Source: RBG-16-49-21 sp040768125 | GTDB lineage: Bacteria > Spirochaetota > UBA4802 > UBA5550 | NCBI GenBank assembly: GCA_040768125.1 | Contig: JAXGNG010000001.1 | Span: 1,550,001-1,614,000 of the forward strand | Direction: 5' to 3' | DNA: 64,000 nucleotides | Part shown: positions 15,875-24,017 of the stretch, piece after piece | Layout: each line of letters opens with the position of its first letter | Position numbering within the stretch: position 1 is the stretch's first letter | Made by a program: the position numbers and the translations under genes | Notes under the pieces: generated by a model | What the model saw: the letters and a program-made list of their open reading frames with translations, nothing else | Told to the model about the DNA's origin: nothing | The model's database searches: none

Positions 15875-17575
15875 ATGGTGGTACAGGAAAGAAGGCTGCC
15901 GCTTCTGAACAATTACGTAGAGCGTTGGGCGAAGGAAACGCCCGGCAGGGAAGCGATGATCCAGCACGAGGACGGGAAGACCGTCACCTACGGCCGGTTC
16001 AGGACCCTCGTCGATTTCTTCGCTCTGAAGCTACTGGACATGGGGATCGAAAAAGGGGACCGCGTGGCCACCCAGCTTGCCCTCTTCCCCGAACACGTCA
16101 TTTTCATGTACGCCTGCTTCAAGATCGGCGCCATCATCGCCCCCCTGGACCTCCGCCTCAAGGAGGACGAGGTGGTGCGCGACCTGGGCAAGATCAGGCC
16201 GAAGGCGTTCTTCTTCCTGGGGAAGACCCCGGTCATCGACTTCACCCGGATCGGCGAGGCCGTCCGGGACCGCTGTTCCTACGTCGAGTACCTGGTCCAG
16301 TTCGTCCCCGACCCCGACACGGGGGAGACGATCGACGGGGCGGTTCCGATCATGGAGCTCATGGGCAAGGCGGGCCTTATCTGGCTCAAAATAAAAAACA
16401 TCTTCACCCGGAAACTGGAGAAGGCGTACCGGGAAATCGGCCCGCGCACGCCGGCCCTTATCATCTACACGACGGGCACCACGGGGGAGCCGAAGCCGGC
16501 GCTTCTCTGCCACGAGAACATCCTGGTCCAGAACGAGATCCTGCACCGGGCCACGGGGCTCTCCCAGGACGCCAGGGTGCTCATCAACCTTCCACCGAGC
16601 CACGTCGGATGCGTCACGGAGCTCCTCATGACCACGCTGTACCGCGGCGGGACCGCCGTGTTCCTCAGGGTTTTCGACGTGGCCCTCACCCTGGAAGCGA
16701 TCGAGAAGCGCCGCATTACCGTCCTCGGCCAGATCCCCACGCAGTTCCGGATGCTCTGGGCCCATCCCGAATACGACACGAAGGACCTTTCGAGCCTCGC
16801 CTTCGTCGCCTATGCCGGCTCCTCCGTGGACGTCGCGTTCCTCAGGAAGCTCGCCACGATGGCGCCCCGCTTCGGCACGGGGATCGGCATGACGGAGAAC
16901 GCGGGATTCGCCACTTTTACCCCCGACGGCATTTCCATAGAGGAGATGGCGGGCCAGGTGGGCCGCGCCTTCCCCGACCTGGCGGAGGTGACGGTCCGCG
17001 CCCCCATGGGGGAGGACGGCGCGGCCGGGGAGGAGCTTCCCGACGGGGAGATCGGCGAGATATGCTATCACCCGCCCATCGTCTTCCTGGGGTACTATGG
17101 CCAGCCGGAGGAGACCGCGCGGGCCATATCCCGTGAGGGCATCCTCTACACGGGAGACCTGGGATTCTTCAAGGACATGGGGACCTATCGCGCCCTCTTC
17201 CTCTCGGGGCGCCGCAAGTTCGTCATCAAGCAGAAGGGGTACAACGTCTTCCCCGACGAGGTTGAGGCCCACATCGCGGGCCTCCCGGGGGTGGACGTCG
17301 CCGAGGTGGTGGGGGTGCCCCACGGGGTATTCGACGAGGGCATCGTCGCCTTCGTCCGGCCGAAGGAGGGCGCCGCCCTCACCCCCGAGGCCGTGGCGGA
17401 GCATTGCAGGTCAATCGCCGCCTACAAGCGCCCCCAGCACGTGGAGATCTGGCCCGCCGGGAAGCCCTTCCCCCTGACCAGGAGCACCAAGGTGGACAAG
17501 ATGCTTCTCAGGAAGGAGGCCGATGAGATCGTTTCGCGGCTTCGCGCCGCCGGCGGGTGGGACGCCGGCGCGTGA
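15875..17575 (+). CDS. Acyl-CoA synthetase (AMP-binding, ANL superfamily)
   Basis: A 566-residue enzyme that activates a carboxylate with ATP and loads it on CoA. The ATP loop YTTGTTGEPKP is at about residue 200, the A5-type motif GMTENAGF at about 345, the YTGDLGFF hinge-side Asp at about 430, the SGRRKFVIKQKGYNV hinge at about 450, and the catalytic Lys lies in TRSTKVDKM near the C-terminus. Chain-length preference cannot be read from the sequence. It follows the MaoC gene by 34 bases with a GGAGGGG ribosome site, so the two probably form an operon. A broken exported-protein gene follows. Confidence 0.9.
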   Translation: MVVQERRLPLLNNYVERWAKETPGREAMIQHEDGKTVTYGRFRTLVDFFALKLLDMGIEKGDRVATQLALFPEHVIFMYACFKIGAIIAPLDLRLKEDEVVRDLGKIRPKAFFFLGKTPVIDFTRIGEAVRDRCSYVEYLVQFVPDPDTGETIDGAVPIMELMGKAGLIWLKIKNIFTRKLEKAYREIGPRTPALIIYTTGTTGEPKPALLCHENILVQNEILHRATGLSQDARVLINLPPSHVGCVTELLMTTLYRGGTAVFLRVFDVALTLEAIEKRRITVLGQIPTQFRMLWAHPEYDTKDLSSLAFVAYAGSSVDVAFLRKLATMAPRFGTGIGMTENAGFATFTPDGISIEEMAGQVGRAFPDLAEVTVRAPMGEDGAAGEELPDGEIGEICYHPPIVFLGYYGQPEETARAISREGILYTGDLGFFKDMGTYRALFLSGRRKFVIKQKGYNVFPDEVEAHIAGLPGVDVAEVVGVPHGVFDEGIVAFVRPKEGAALTPEAVAEHCRSIAAYKRPQHVEIWPAGKPFPLTRSTKVDKMLLRKEADEIVSRLRAAGGWDAGA

Positions 17576-17640
17576 GGGGGCGTGTGCTGATCCGGGGACC
17601 CCATGGAAACGCGTCGCATGGCGGACGGCACGCCGCGGAT

Positions 17641-17989
17641 ATGCGCGTCATGAAAGGATCACGTCTCTTCGCCGTATGCCTGGGCCTGTTCCTGTCGGTC
17701 CCCGCGGCGGCGAGATTCCGGGGCGGTGAAGCCGTCGTGGGCGATCTCTCCTTCAGGGTCCACTACTCGGGGATGCTCTACAGCGACCTCGACTCCCCCC
17801 TGGGGGCCTCGCTTTTCGTGGATTTTTATACCCACTCGTTCCTCTCCTTCGGGCTTGCCAACTATTTCCACGTGTCGCGGAACCATCGGAAGGACTTCGC
17901 GCGGTATCAGGTGGTCAACGCGGTCTATGGCCGGTTCTATTTCAAGCCGTTCTTCCTGCGAAGGCCGGTCTTCAAGATGGGGCCGAATA
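17641..17989 (+). pseudogene. 5' part of an exported barrel-type protein gene split by IS30
   Basis: The first part of a gene interrupted at codon 117 by the second IS30 copy. Residues 1-27 form a signal peptide ending PAAA. The rest has alternating aromatic and polar residues and Gly-rich turns (FLSFGLANYFHVSR, VNAVYGRFYFKPFF), typical of an outer-membrane beta-barrel. Reading into the IS adds four foreign residues before a stop. Joined to the 3' part after removing the IS and one target repeat, it gives a single 198-residue reading frame. It follows the acyl-CoA synthetase in the same direction. Confidence 0.85.
17987..17989. repeat. Target duplication of IS30 copy 2 (left)
   Basis: ATA at 17987-17989 is repeated at 19097-19099. 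It lies at the centre of the palindrome GCCGA-ATA-TCGGC in the restored target. Confidence 0.9.
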
Positions 17990-19096
17990 CCTCAATTCAA
18001 GGATGAAGTGCAACATTAGGAATCAGTAATAATAGTAGTCTCATGGGGGCTCTTCCCATAGGATTGAGTTTGACAGAACATAATCCGAGGAGGAACCACC
18101 CATGAGACTGTATTCACACATAACGAAAGACGAGCGCCATGTCATCCAAAAAATGCTCTATTCTAGCGTATCAAAGATTGAATTGAGCAAATATCTGGGA
18201 CGCGATCGATCTACCATTTATCGAGAGCATACACGAAACAGGACAAAAGGCTATCATTATCAAGATGCACATGAACGTTATTGCGCCCGAAGGTATAGGC
18301 GTCGGAGAAAGCTCGATAGCAATGGTGTGTTACGGCTTCTTGTATGCTCTTTGCTTATGGAGAGAAATTCCCCTGAAGTCACATCATATTATTTGAGGAG
18401 CCAGTTTCCCGGAGATCCTGAGATGCATATATCAACTGAAGCCATCTATCAATGGGTGTATGCGCAGCATGGGGAGTACCACAATATGTTATTGCTTAAT
18501 TATCTGTTCACAAAGAGGAATAAACGTCAGAAACGGTCCCTGATATATCAAAAAAGAGAACTTATTGCTGGGAAACGGAACATTTGTGAACGTCCGATAG
18601 AGGCTGATGAAAAGACTGTCGCCGGCCATTTGGAGGGTGATCTCATTACCAGTGCAGGGAATGATGCATATTTACTTACCCTGGTTGACCGCAAACTGGC
18701 GCATATCTGGGGTGTTCCAGTCCATTCCAAGGATGCGGAAATCGTATCCCGAGCTGTCGTGGAGGCACTGAACGATTTACCTGCCGGATTCGTTAAAACA
18801 ATTACATTCGATAATGGTAGTGAATTCAGCTTATTTCAGAATATCGAAAAAGCATTGGAATGCAAGGTCTTCTTTGCCGATCCATATTGTTCATGGCAAC
18901 GTGGGTTAAATGAGCATATCAATGGACGCATCCGCCAGTATATCCCTAAGAAAAAAAGTTTTGCCCACTTGACCGATGATGATTTTGAGGATATCCTCTG
19001 TGCAATAAATTCGAGGCCCCGAAAATCCCGTGGGTGGCGTACCCCGAGATCGCTGTTGAATGAACTGATTTGTTGCACTTGAATGTTGAATTCAGG
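17990..19096 (+). mobile_element. IS30-family insertion sequence, copy 2
   Basis: A 1107-bp element with the same length, ends and encoded protein as copy 1, in the opposite orientation. The inverted repeats begin CCTCAATTCAA on the left and CCTGAATTCAA on the right (read inward). Target repeats ATA flank it. It interrupts an exported-protein gene. The leader contains an ATGGG...CCCAT inverted repeat upstream of the transposase ribosome site. Confidence 0.95.
18102..19082 (+). CDS. IS30-family transposase (copy 2)
   Basis: A 326-residue transposase, residue for residue the same as the copy at 79-1059. It has the N-terminal helix-turn-helix, the DDE residues in HLEGDLI, TFDNGSEF and GLNEHINGR, and a GAGGAGG ribosome site. 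It is intact and probably functional. The absence of any difference between the copies points to a recent duplication within this genome. Confidence 0.95.
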   Translation: MRLYSHITKDERHVIQKMLYSSVSKIELSKYLGRDRSTIYREHTRNRTKGYHYQDAHERYCARRYRRRRKLDSNGVLRLLVCSLLMERNSPEVTSYYLRSQFPGDPEMHISTEAIYQWVYAQHGEYHNMLLLNYLFTKRNKRQKRSLIYQKRELIAGKRNICERPIEADEKTVAGHLEGDLITSAGNDAYLLTLVDRKLAHIWGVPVHSKDAEIVSRAVVEALNDLPAGFVKTITFDNGSEFSLFQNIEKALECKVFFADPYCSWQRGLNEHINGRIRQYIPKKKSFAHLTDDDFEDILCAINSRPRKSRGWRTPRSLLNELICCT

Positions 19097-19099
19097 ATA

Positions 19100-19347
19100 T
19101 CGGCGTGGGGATCGTTCACGAATGGCTTGACATGGACAATCCCCTTCGCAGTCCCGATCTCTTCGCCGGTATCGGCATGGTGATCCAGGTCACGCGGCAC
19201 GTCGGGATCACCGGGGCCATGCAGGTTCACTCCCTTTCCCTTGACCGCCTGCGGCTCCAGTTGATTTCCAACATCGGGGTCTCCGTGAACATACCGGTCC
19301 GTCCCGCATCGGCGAACGGTCCCCGGGGTTCCTCGCCCGGGGGATGA
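19100..19347 (+). pseudogene. 3' part of the exported barrel-type protein gene
   Basis: The continuation of the split gene. After restoring codon 117 as ATC (base 17989 plus 19100-19101) it reads GVGIVHEWLDMDNP..., then strand-like segments FAGIGMVIQVTRHVGI, GAMQVHSLSL and LISNIGVSVNIPV, ending in a Pro/Gly-rich tail and a TGA. The alternating pattern continues the beta-barrel prediction. No start codon with a ribosome site makes it independently expressible. It ends 22 bases from the convergent argF. Confidence 0.85.
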
Positions 19348-19369
19348 AGGGGGAAGGTGTTCCCGTACC

Positions 19370-20308
19370 TCAGGACATGAGGGCGCACATGACGGCCTTC
19401 TGGACGTGGAGCCGGTTTTCCGCCTGGTCGAAGACGATGGAGCGGTTCGAGTCAAGGATGTCGCCTTCGATCTCTTCGTCCCGGTGGGCCGGAAGGCAGT
19501 GCATTACCTTCGAATCGGCCCGCCCCTTCGCGAGGAGCTCGCGGGTGATCTTGTAGTCCGCCAGGATCCTTTTCTTTTTCCCCGCCTGCTTCTCTTCGCC
19601 CATGCTGATCCAGACGTCGGTATAGACGTAATGGGCGTGCCGCACGGCTTCCGCGGGGTCCCTGGTGACCTCTATGCGCGACCCCGTGGACGCGGCGATC
19701 CTCCGTCCCTCGTCGATCACCGCCGCCTCCGGTTCGCATCCGCGCGGGCAGGCCAGGGTTATATGCACCCCGAGGAGGGCGGCGCAGAGGATGAGGGAGT
19801 GGGCGACATTGTTGCCGTCGCCGATGTAGGCCAGCGTGACGTCCCCCAGATCGTCCCCGCGCTCGAACATGGTGAAAAAATCCGCCAGGGCCTGGCAGGG
19901 ATGGTGGGCGTCGCTGAGCCCGTTTATCACCGGGACCGTCGCGTTCTTCGCGAGTTCCGTGACGTTGTCATGCGAGAAGGTGCGGATCATGATGCCGTCA
20001 ACGTAGCGCGACAGGACGCGCGCCGTGTCGACGATCGACTCGCCCCGTTTGAGCTGAATGTCGTTCGCGTCCAGGTAGAGCGCGTGGCCTCCGAGTTGGG
20101 TCACCCCCGTTTCGAAGGAGACCCTGGTCCTCGTGGAGCTCTTTTCGAATATCATGGCCAGGGACTTCTTCTTCAGGAAGTCGCGGTGCTTCCCCCTCGC
20201 GGCGTCCTTTTTCAGCTCCGCGGCGAAGCGGAAGAGCTTCATGATTTCCTTCCCGGTCAGGTCGGTCACCGAGACCAGGTCCTTGGTGTTAACGCGGGGT
20301 ACTTTCAT
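19370..20308 (-). CDS. argF: Ornithine carbamoyltransferase
   Basis: A 312-residue enzyme that makes citrulline from ornithine and carbamoyl phosphate in arginine synthesis. The carbamoyl-phosphate motif SSTRTR (about residue 50), HPCQALAD (about 130) and the ornithine-side MHCLPAHRDEEI with its conserved Cys are all present. The start at 20308 follows a GGAGGGG ribosome site; an upstream in-frame ATG at 20341 lies well inside argD. The genes overlap by 20 bases, so argF is translated from the argD transcript. Confidence 0.95.
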   Translation of the reverse strand: MKVPRVNTKDLVSVTDLTGKEIMKLFRFAAELKKDAARGKHRDFLKKKSLAMIFEKSSTRTRVSFETGVTQLGGHALYLDANDIQLKRGESIVDTARVLSRYVDGIMIRTFSHDNVTELAKNATVPVINGLSDAHHPCQALADFFTMFERGDDLGDVTLAYIGDGNNVAHSLILCAALLGVHITLACPRGCEPEAAVIDEGRRIAASTGSRIEVTRDPAEAVRHAHYVYTDVWISMGEEKQAGKKKRILADYKITRELLAKGRADSKVMHCLPAHRDEEIEGDILDSNRSIVFDQAENRLHVQKAVMCALMS

Positions 20309-21521
20309 CGCGTTTCCCCTCCTCGTCGAAGAGTCGTTCAAGTATCTCCATGCCGGCCCTCGCGGTCTTCAGGGTGATGGCGAGGGGGGGCATGATCCGT
20401 ATCACTTTTTCGGCGGTGCAGTTGATCACCAGGCCCTGCTCCAGGGCCCTGCGCACCAGGTCCGCCCCGGGGCGGTCGATCTCGATGCCGATATGGAGTC
20501 CCATGCCCCGCACGTCCCTGATGAAGCCGTGGCGCGCTTTCTGCGCGGCGAGGCGCTCGAAGAAAAAGTCCCCGATCCTCCGGACCCCGTCGAGGAATCC
20601 CTTCTTTCCCATCTGCTTCAGCACCGCCGCTGCGGCGGCGCAGGCCAGGTGGTTGCCCCCGAAGGTGGTGCCGTGGGTGCCCCGGGGGAGGAACTCCGGC
20701 AGGAAATTTTTCGCGTGGAGGGCACCCACGGGGACGCCCCCGCCAAGGCCCTTGGCCATGGTGATGATATCGGGCACCACGTCGTAGTGCTGGTAGGCGA
20801 ACATGGCCCCGGTCCTGCCGATGCCGGTCTGCACCTCGTCAACGATGGTGAGGATCTCGTTTTTCGCGCAGATGCGGAAGACCTCGCGGACAAACTCGCG
20901 GTCGGCGATCACGATGCCGCCTTCGCCCTGGACCAGTTCGATCATGACCGCGCAGAGGCCGCGGTTTTTTTTCGCCTCCTTCGCGAAGGCCGTGGCGTCA
21001 TTGTAGGGGAGATACCTGAAGCCGGGCACGAGGGGGCCGAAGCCGTCGTGGATCTTCTTCTGGGCCGTGGCGGACATCCCCCCGTAGGTCCTGCCGTGGA
21101 AGGAGTTCGTGAAGGACGCGATCTGGTACCGGCCCCTGTTCCTGTTCATGCCGTAGCGACGCGCCAGCTTGATGGCGGCCTCGTTGGCCTCGGTGCCGCT
21201 GTTGACGAAGAGCGTCTTGCCGGGGAAGGACGCCCCGGCGATGAGACGCGCCGCCTCGTTCTGCTCCCGGTTGTAGAACCAGTTCGAGGAGTGGAGCAGG
21301 TTTCCCGCCTGCTGGCGGATCGCCCTGACCAGGGCGCGATGGCCGTACCCCAGGCTCGACACGGCGATGCCGGAGAAAAAGTCGACGTAGCGCCTGCCGT
21401 CCTGGTCCACGAGGTACGCGCCGTCGCCCCTGACGAAACAGACGGGAAGACGGTCGCCGTAATTCTGGAACAGGTGCGCCCTGTCGTCGGAGATAATTTT
21501 TTTCAGCCTTGCCGAGCCCAT
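20289..21521 (-). CDS. argD: Acetylornithine aminotransferase
   Basis: A 410-residue class-III PLP aminotransferase of the arginine pathway. Recognisable motifs are FFSGIAVSSLGYGHRAL, the SGTEANEAAIKLAR phosphate site, the FHGRTYGG motif, the Asp in VDEVQTGIGRTG and the PLP-binding Lys in ITMAKGLGGG. The length is normal. A terminator-like hairpin in the leader ends 11 bases before the ATG, so expression may depend on anti-termination. Succinyl-DAP or ornithine activity cannot be excluded, but the argJ and argF neighbours settle the pathway. Confidence 0.95.
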   Translation of the reverse strand: MGSARLKKIISDDRAHLFQNYGDRLPVCFVRGDGAYLVDQDGRRYVDFFSGIAVSSLGYGHRALVRAIRQQAGNLLHSSNWFYNREQNEAARLIAGASFPGKTLFVNSGTEANEAAIKLARRYGMNRNRGRYQIASFTNSFHGRTYGGMSATAQKKIHDGFGPLVPGFRYLPYNDATAFAKEAKKNRGLCAVMIELVQGEGGIVIADREFVREVFRICAKNEILTIVDEVQTGIGRTGAMFAYQHYDVVPDIITMAKGLGGGVPVGALHAKNFLPEFLPRGTHGTTFGGNHLACAAAAAVLKQMGKKGFLDGVRRIGDFFFERLAAQKARHGFIRDVRGMGLHIGIEIDRPGADLVRRALEQGLVINCTAEKVIRIMPPLAITLKTARAGMEILERLFDEEGKRDESTPR

Positions 21522-21532
21522 GACGGTACCCC

Positions 21533-21562
21533 AAAAAAAAGAAATCGGGCTGAACCCCGATT
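21533..21562 (-). terminator. Terminator-like hairpin in the argD leader
   Basis: On the minus strand AATCGGG (21556-21562) pairs with CCCGATT (21543-21549), followed by TC and eight Ts. It sits after the argDF promoter and 11 bases before the argD ATG, the position expected for an attenuator rather than for an argJ terminator alone. Confidence 0.7.
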
Positions 21563-21601
21563 GCTGGTATAAAAACGTCCGCTATCTTTAAAGCAAAGCA
21601 G

Positions 21602-21629
21602 ATGATAACCCGGCGCCGTTATCCGTCAA
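21602..21629 (-). promoter_or_regulatory. argDF promoter with palindrome between its boxes
   Basis: On the minus strand TTGACG (21624-21629), 16 bases, TATCAT (21602-21607). The inverted repeat GATAAC...GTTATC (21604-21609 and 21618-21623) overlaps the -10 and fills the spacer, a natural operator position. It does not look like a standard ArgR box. argJ ends about 70 bases upstream. Confidence 0.65.
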
Positions 21630-21701
21630 GAAAAATAATCGCCGGCCCGGATAATAACACGCCCCGGCCGCCTTCCATTCCCCCGCGCGCGGGGGCGGCT
21701 G

Positions 21702-22892
21702 TCAGGTCGAATACTCCGCGTTTATCTTCACGTAGTCGAAGGAGATGTCGGTGGTAAGCATTGACCGGGCCCCCTTCCCGAGGCCCAGGTCGATGCTGAT
21801 CTCGTAGGATTTTCCCCGGAGGATCCCGGCGAGGCGCTCCCCGTCGAAATCCAGGGGCGAGCCGTCCACCAGGAGGGGGACCTCCCCGAAGGCGATGCGG
21901 AGCCTGTTTTCCTCGAGGGCGGCCCCGGACCGCCCCGCGGCGGCGGCGATCCTTCCCCAGTTGGGGTCGTTGCCGAACATGGCCGTTTTCACCAGGAGGG
22001 ATTCCGCCACGGCCCGGGCGACGCGGGCGGCGTCGCCATTCGTCGCGGCACCCGTTACGGTTATCCTCACCCGCTTGGTCGCTCCCTCGCCGTCGTCGAT
22101 GAGCATCTCCGCCAGGCGGGACAGGACCGCGTGGAGCGCCTCGCGGAAGCGGGCAAGGTCCCCGCGCCCCCGGAGGGGGGATTTCGAACGGGGCGAGAGG
22201 ATCAGCGCCGTGTCGTTGGTCGACATGTCGCCGTCGATGGTGATGGCGTTCAGGGTGCTCCCCACCGTCTCCCTGAACGCGGTCCTGAGATCGCGCGCCT
22301 TCAGGGGCGCGTCCGTCACGATGAAGCAGAGGAGCGTCGCCATGTCCGGGGCGATCATTCCCGATCCCTTGGCGGTCCCGGCGACGCGGAACTCCCCGGC
22401 GGAGGTTTCGAAGGAAGCGCAGACCTCCTTGGGAAAGGTGTCGGTTGTCATGATCGCCCGGGGTATCAGCCTGCCGCCCCCGGGGGAGAGCCCCGCCACC
22501 AGCCCCTCGTGGGCGGCCATCATCTTCTCAAGGGGGAGCTGGCGGCCGATTATGCCCGTCGAGGCCATGAGGATCGATCCCCGCGCCGCCCCGAGACGCG
22601 CGGCGACGTCGGACGTGAGGGCCTCGGCGGCGGCGAGGCCCCGGTCCCCCGTGCAGGCGTTGGCGTTCGTGGCGTTGATCAGGATCCCCTTCACGGGGCC
22701 GCCGATCCGTTCCCTGCAGAGCCTCACCGGCGCGGCGGTGACCCGGTTCGTGGTGAAGGTCCCCGCTGCGTTGCATTCGTTCTCCGACGCGATCAGGCAG
22801 TAATCAAGCCTCCCCTGGTAGCGAATGCCGCACTCCACTGCCGAGTAGGCGAATCCCCCCACCTGCTCGAGGCCCCCTTCGATGATTTTCAT
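21702..22892 (-). CDS. argJ: Bifunctional ornithine acetyltransferase / N-acetylglutamate synthase
   Basis: A 396-residue enzyme that moves the acetyl group from acetylornithine to glutamate, recycling it in arginine synthesis. The self-cleavage site lies in KGSGMIAPDMATLLCFI, between Ala and Thr of the MATL motif, which gives the alpha and beta chains. NATNANACTG near residue 75 and FGNDPNWGRI near 310 are also conserved. Some family members only transfer and do not synthesise; sequence alone does not decide that here. It is divergent from the STAS gene. Confidence 0.95.
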   Translation of the reverse strand: MKIIEGGLEQVGGFAYSAVECGIRYQGRLDYCLIASENECNAAGTFTTNRVTAAPVRLCRERIGGPVKGILINATNANACTGDRGLAAAEALTSDVAARLGAARGSILMASTGIIGRQLPLEKMMAAHEGLVAGLSPGGGRLIPRAIMTTDTFPKEVCASFETSAGEFRVAGTAKGSGMIAPDMATLLCFIVTDAPLKARDLRTAFRETVGSTLNAITIDGDMSTNDTALILSPRSKSPLRGRGDLARFREALHAVLSRLAEMLIDDGEGATKRVRITVTGAATNGDAARVARAVAESLLVKTAMFGNDPNWGRIAAAAGRSGAALEENRLRIAFGEVPLLVDGSPLDFDGERLAGILRGKSYEISIDLGLGKGARSMLTTDISFDYVKINAEYST

Positions 22893-22915
22893 TGTGACCG
22901 ACCGGAATTAATTTG

Positions 22916-22945
22916 TTGACTCATGAGCGCACATGCGATTAGACT
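22916..22945 (+). promoter_or_regulatory. Promoter of the STAS gene
   Basis: TTGACT (22916-22921), 18 bases, TAGACT (22940-22945). It overlaps an in-frame ATG at 22923, showing that the true start is further downstream. Confidence 0.65.
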
Positions 22946-23033
22946 ATCTCTCTCGGGCAGGCGGTCAATCATTTTGCCGCCGCCCGCTGAAAATTTTCTT
23001 GGTTCCGGGGCGCCCCACGGTCAGGAGAGCGGC

Positions 23034-23375
23034 GTGATTTCCATAACCACTGCGGACCACGGGTCCCTGAAGATTGTCACGATCAGGGGGGAGTTTTTTC
23101 TCGGCCACGTGCGCCAGGTGGAGGACACCTGGAACGCCCTTGTGGCCGACAGGCCGGAGATCATCGCCATTGACTGCGCTGAGATGACCTTCATTGACTC
23201 CTCGGCCATCGGCACCTTCGTGAAATTCCTCAACAACAGCCTGTCGCTTGGCATCAAGCTCATTTTCTTCGACCTGAGCGACTCGATCGAGCGGATTTTC
23301 AGCAAGGCGAAGCTCAACAAGATATTTTCCGTTTTTTCCCGCGAGGATTTCGAGCGCCTCTACATGAAGTCGTGA
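23034..23375 (+). CDS. STAS-domain anti-sigma-factor antagonist
   Basis: A 113-residue single STAS domain of the SpoIIAA/RsbV kind. The phosphorylatable Ser lies in TFIDSSAIGTF (about residue 58). Unphosphorylated antagonists bind an anti-sigma kinase and release its target; SpoIIE phosphatases reactivate them. Two such phosphatases lie in this window (9086 and 25332), but no anti-sigma kinase does. The GTG start follows AGGAGA by five bases and lies behind the promoter at 22916, so I prefer it to the 37-codon extension upstream. Confidence 0.85.
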   Translation: MISITTADHGSLKIVTIRGEFFLGHVRQVEDTWNALVADRPEIIAIDCAEMTFIDSSAIGTFVKFLNNSLSLGIKLIFFDLSDSIERIFSKAKLNKIFSVFSREDFERLYMKS

Positions 23376-23470
23376 TCCGTTCCCCGCGAAACGCTCAGGA
23401 ATTCCCCTCCATCGGCCGATAATCAAGGATGGTGCGGTCACGATGCCCCGCGCCGACCGGATCTACTGCC

Positions 23471-23962
23471 ATGAGACATGCGTGCCGCGGAACAATCCTC
23501 CTTCTCCTTTTCCTCACCTCCTGCGTGCCGGGCGGTTTCTACCGTGACGACTGGCGCTACGGCTGGTTTTCGCGGATGCGCGACGGCGAGCGGATCGTGA
23601 GGACCGCCAGGCGCTTCATCGGCGTTCCCTACCGGCATGGCGGGGAGACCCCCCGGGGGTTCGACTGCTCGGGGTACGTCATGTACGTCTACCGGCAGAA
23701 CGGCATCCTTCTCCCCCGGTCGGCGGCGCGGCAGTACCGGGCGGGGAAAAAAATCAGCATGAGGAGCCTCGAGCCGGGCGACCTGGTCTTTTTCAATACC
23801 TCGGGGCGGCGGTATTCCCACGTGGGGATATACGCGGGGAAGGGCCGTTTTCTCCACGCCCCGCGAACCGGGAAGCGGATCTCCTACGCCAGGCTGAACA
23901 ACCCCTACTGGAAGCGCCGCTACACCGGTGCCGTCACTTTCCTGAGGGCGTACAGGATGTAA
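23471..23962 (+). CDS. NlpC/P60 peptidoglycan endopeptidase lipoprotein
   Basis: A 163-residue lipoprotein. The signal peptide ends in the lipobox LTSC (about residue 18). The NlpC/P60 fold shows the catalytic Cys in FDCSGYVMY, the His in RYSHVGIY and the third polar residue, a His, in FLHAPRTG. These enzymes cut D-gamma-Glu to diamino acid bonds in cell-wall peptides. An upstream in-frame ATG at 23429 would push the signal peptide away from the N-terminus, so 23471 is preferred. Confidence 0.88.
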   Translation: MRHACRGTILLLLFLTSCVPGGFYRDDWRYGWFSRMRDGERIVRTARRFIGVPYRHGGETPRGFDCSGYVMYVYRQNGILLPRSAARQYRAGKKISMRSLEPGDLVFFNTSGRRYSHVGIYAGKGRFLHAPRTGKRISYARLNNPYWKRRYTGAVTFLRAYRM

Positions 23963-24017
23963 CGGCTCCCCTGCATGCGCCCGCTGGTGGCGCGTTAAAA
24001 TCGCGAGGACAGGGCGG

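Noticed and set aside
16031..17404. 457-codon ORF antisense to the acyl-CoA synthetase
   Set aside because: Long open antisense frames are common in GC-rich coding DNA; the sense frame has all catalytic motifs.
65..19096. The two IS30 copies and the DNA between them as a composite transposon
   Set aside because: Each copy has its own 3-bp target duplication, so they inserted independently; the genes between are ordinary chromosomal genes.
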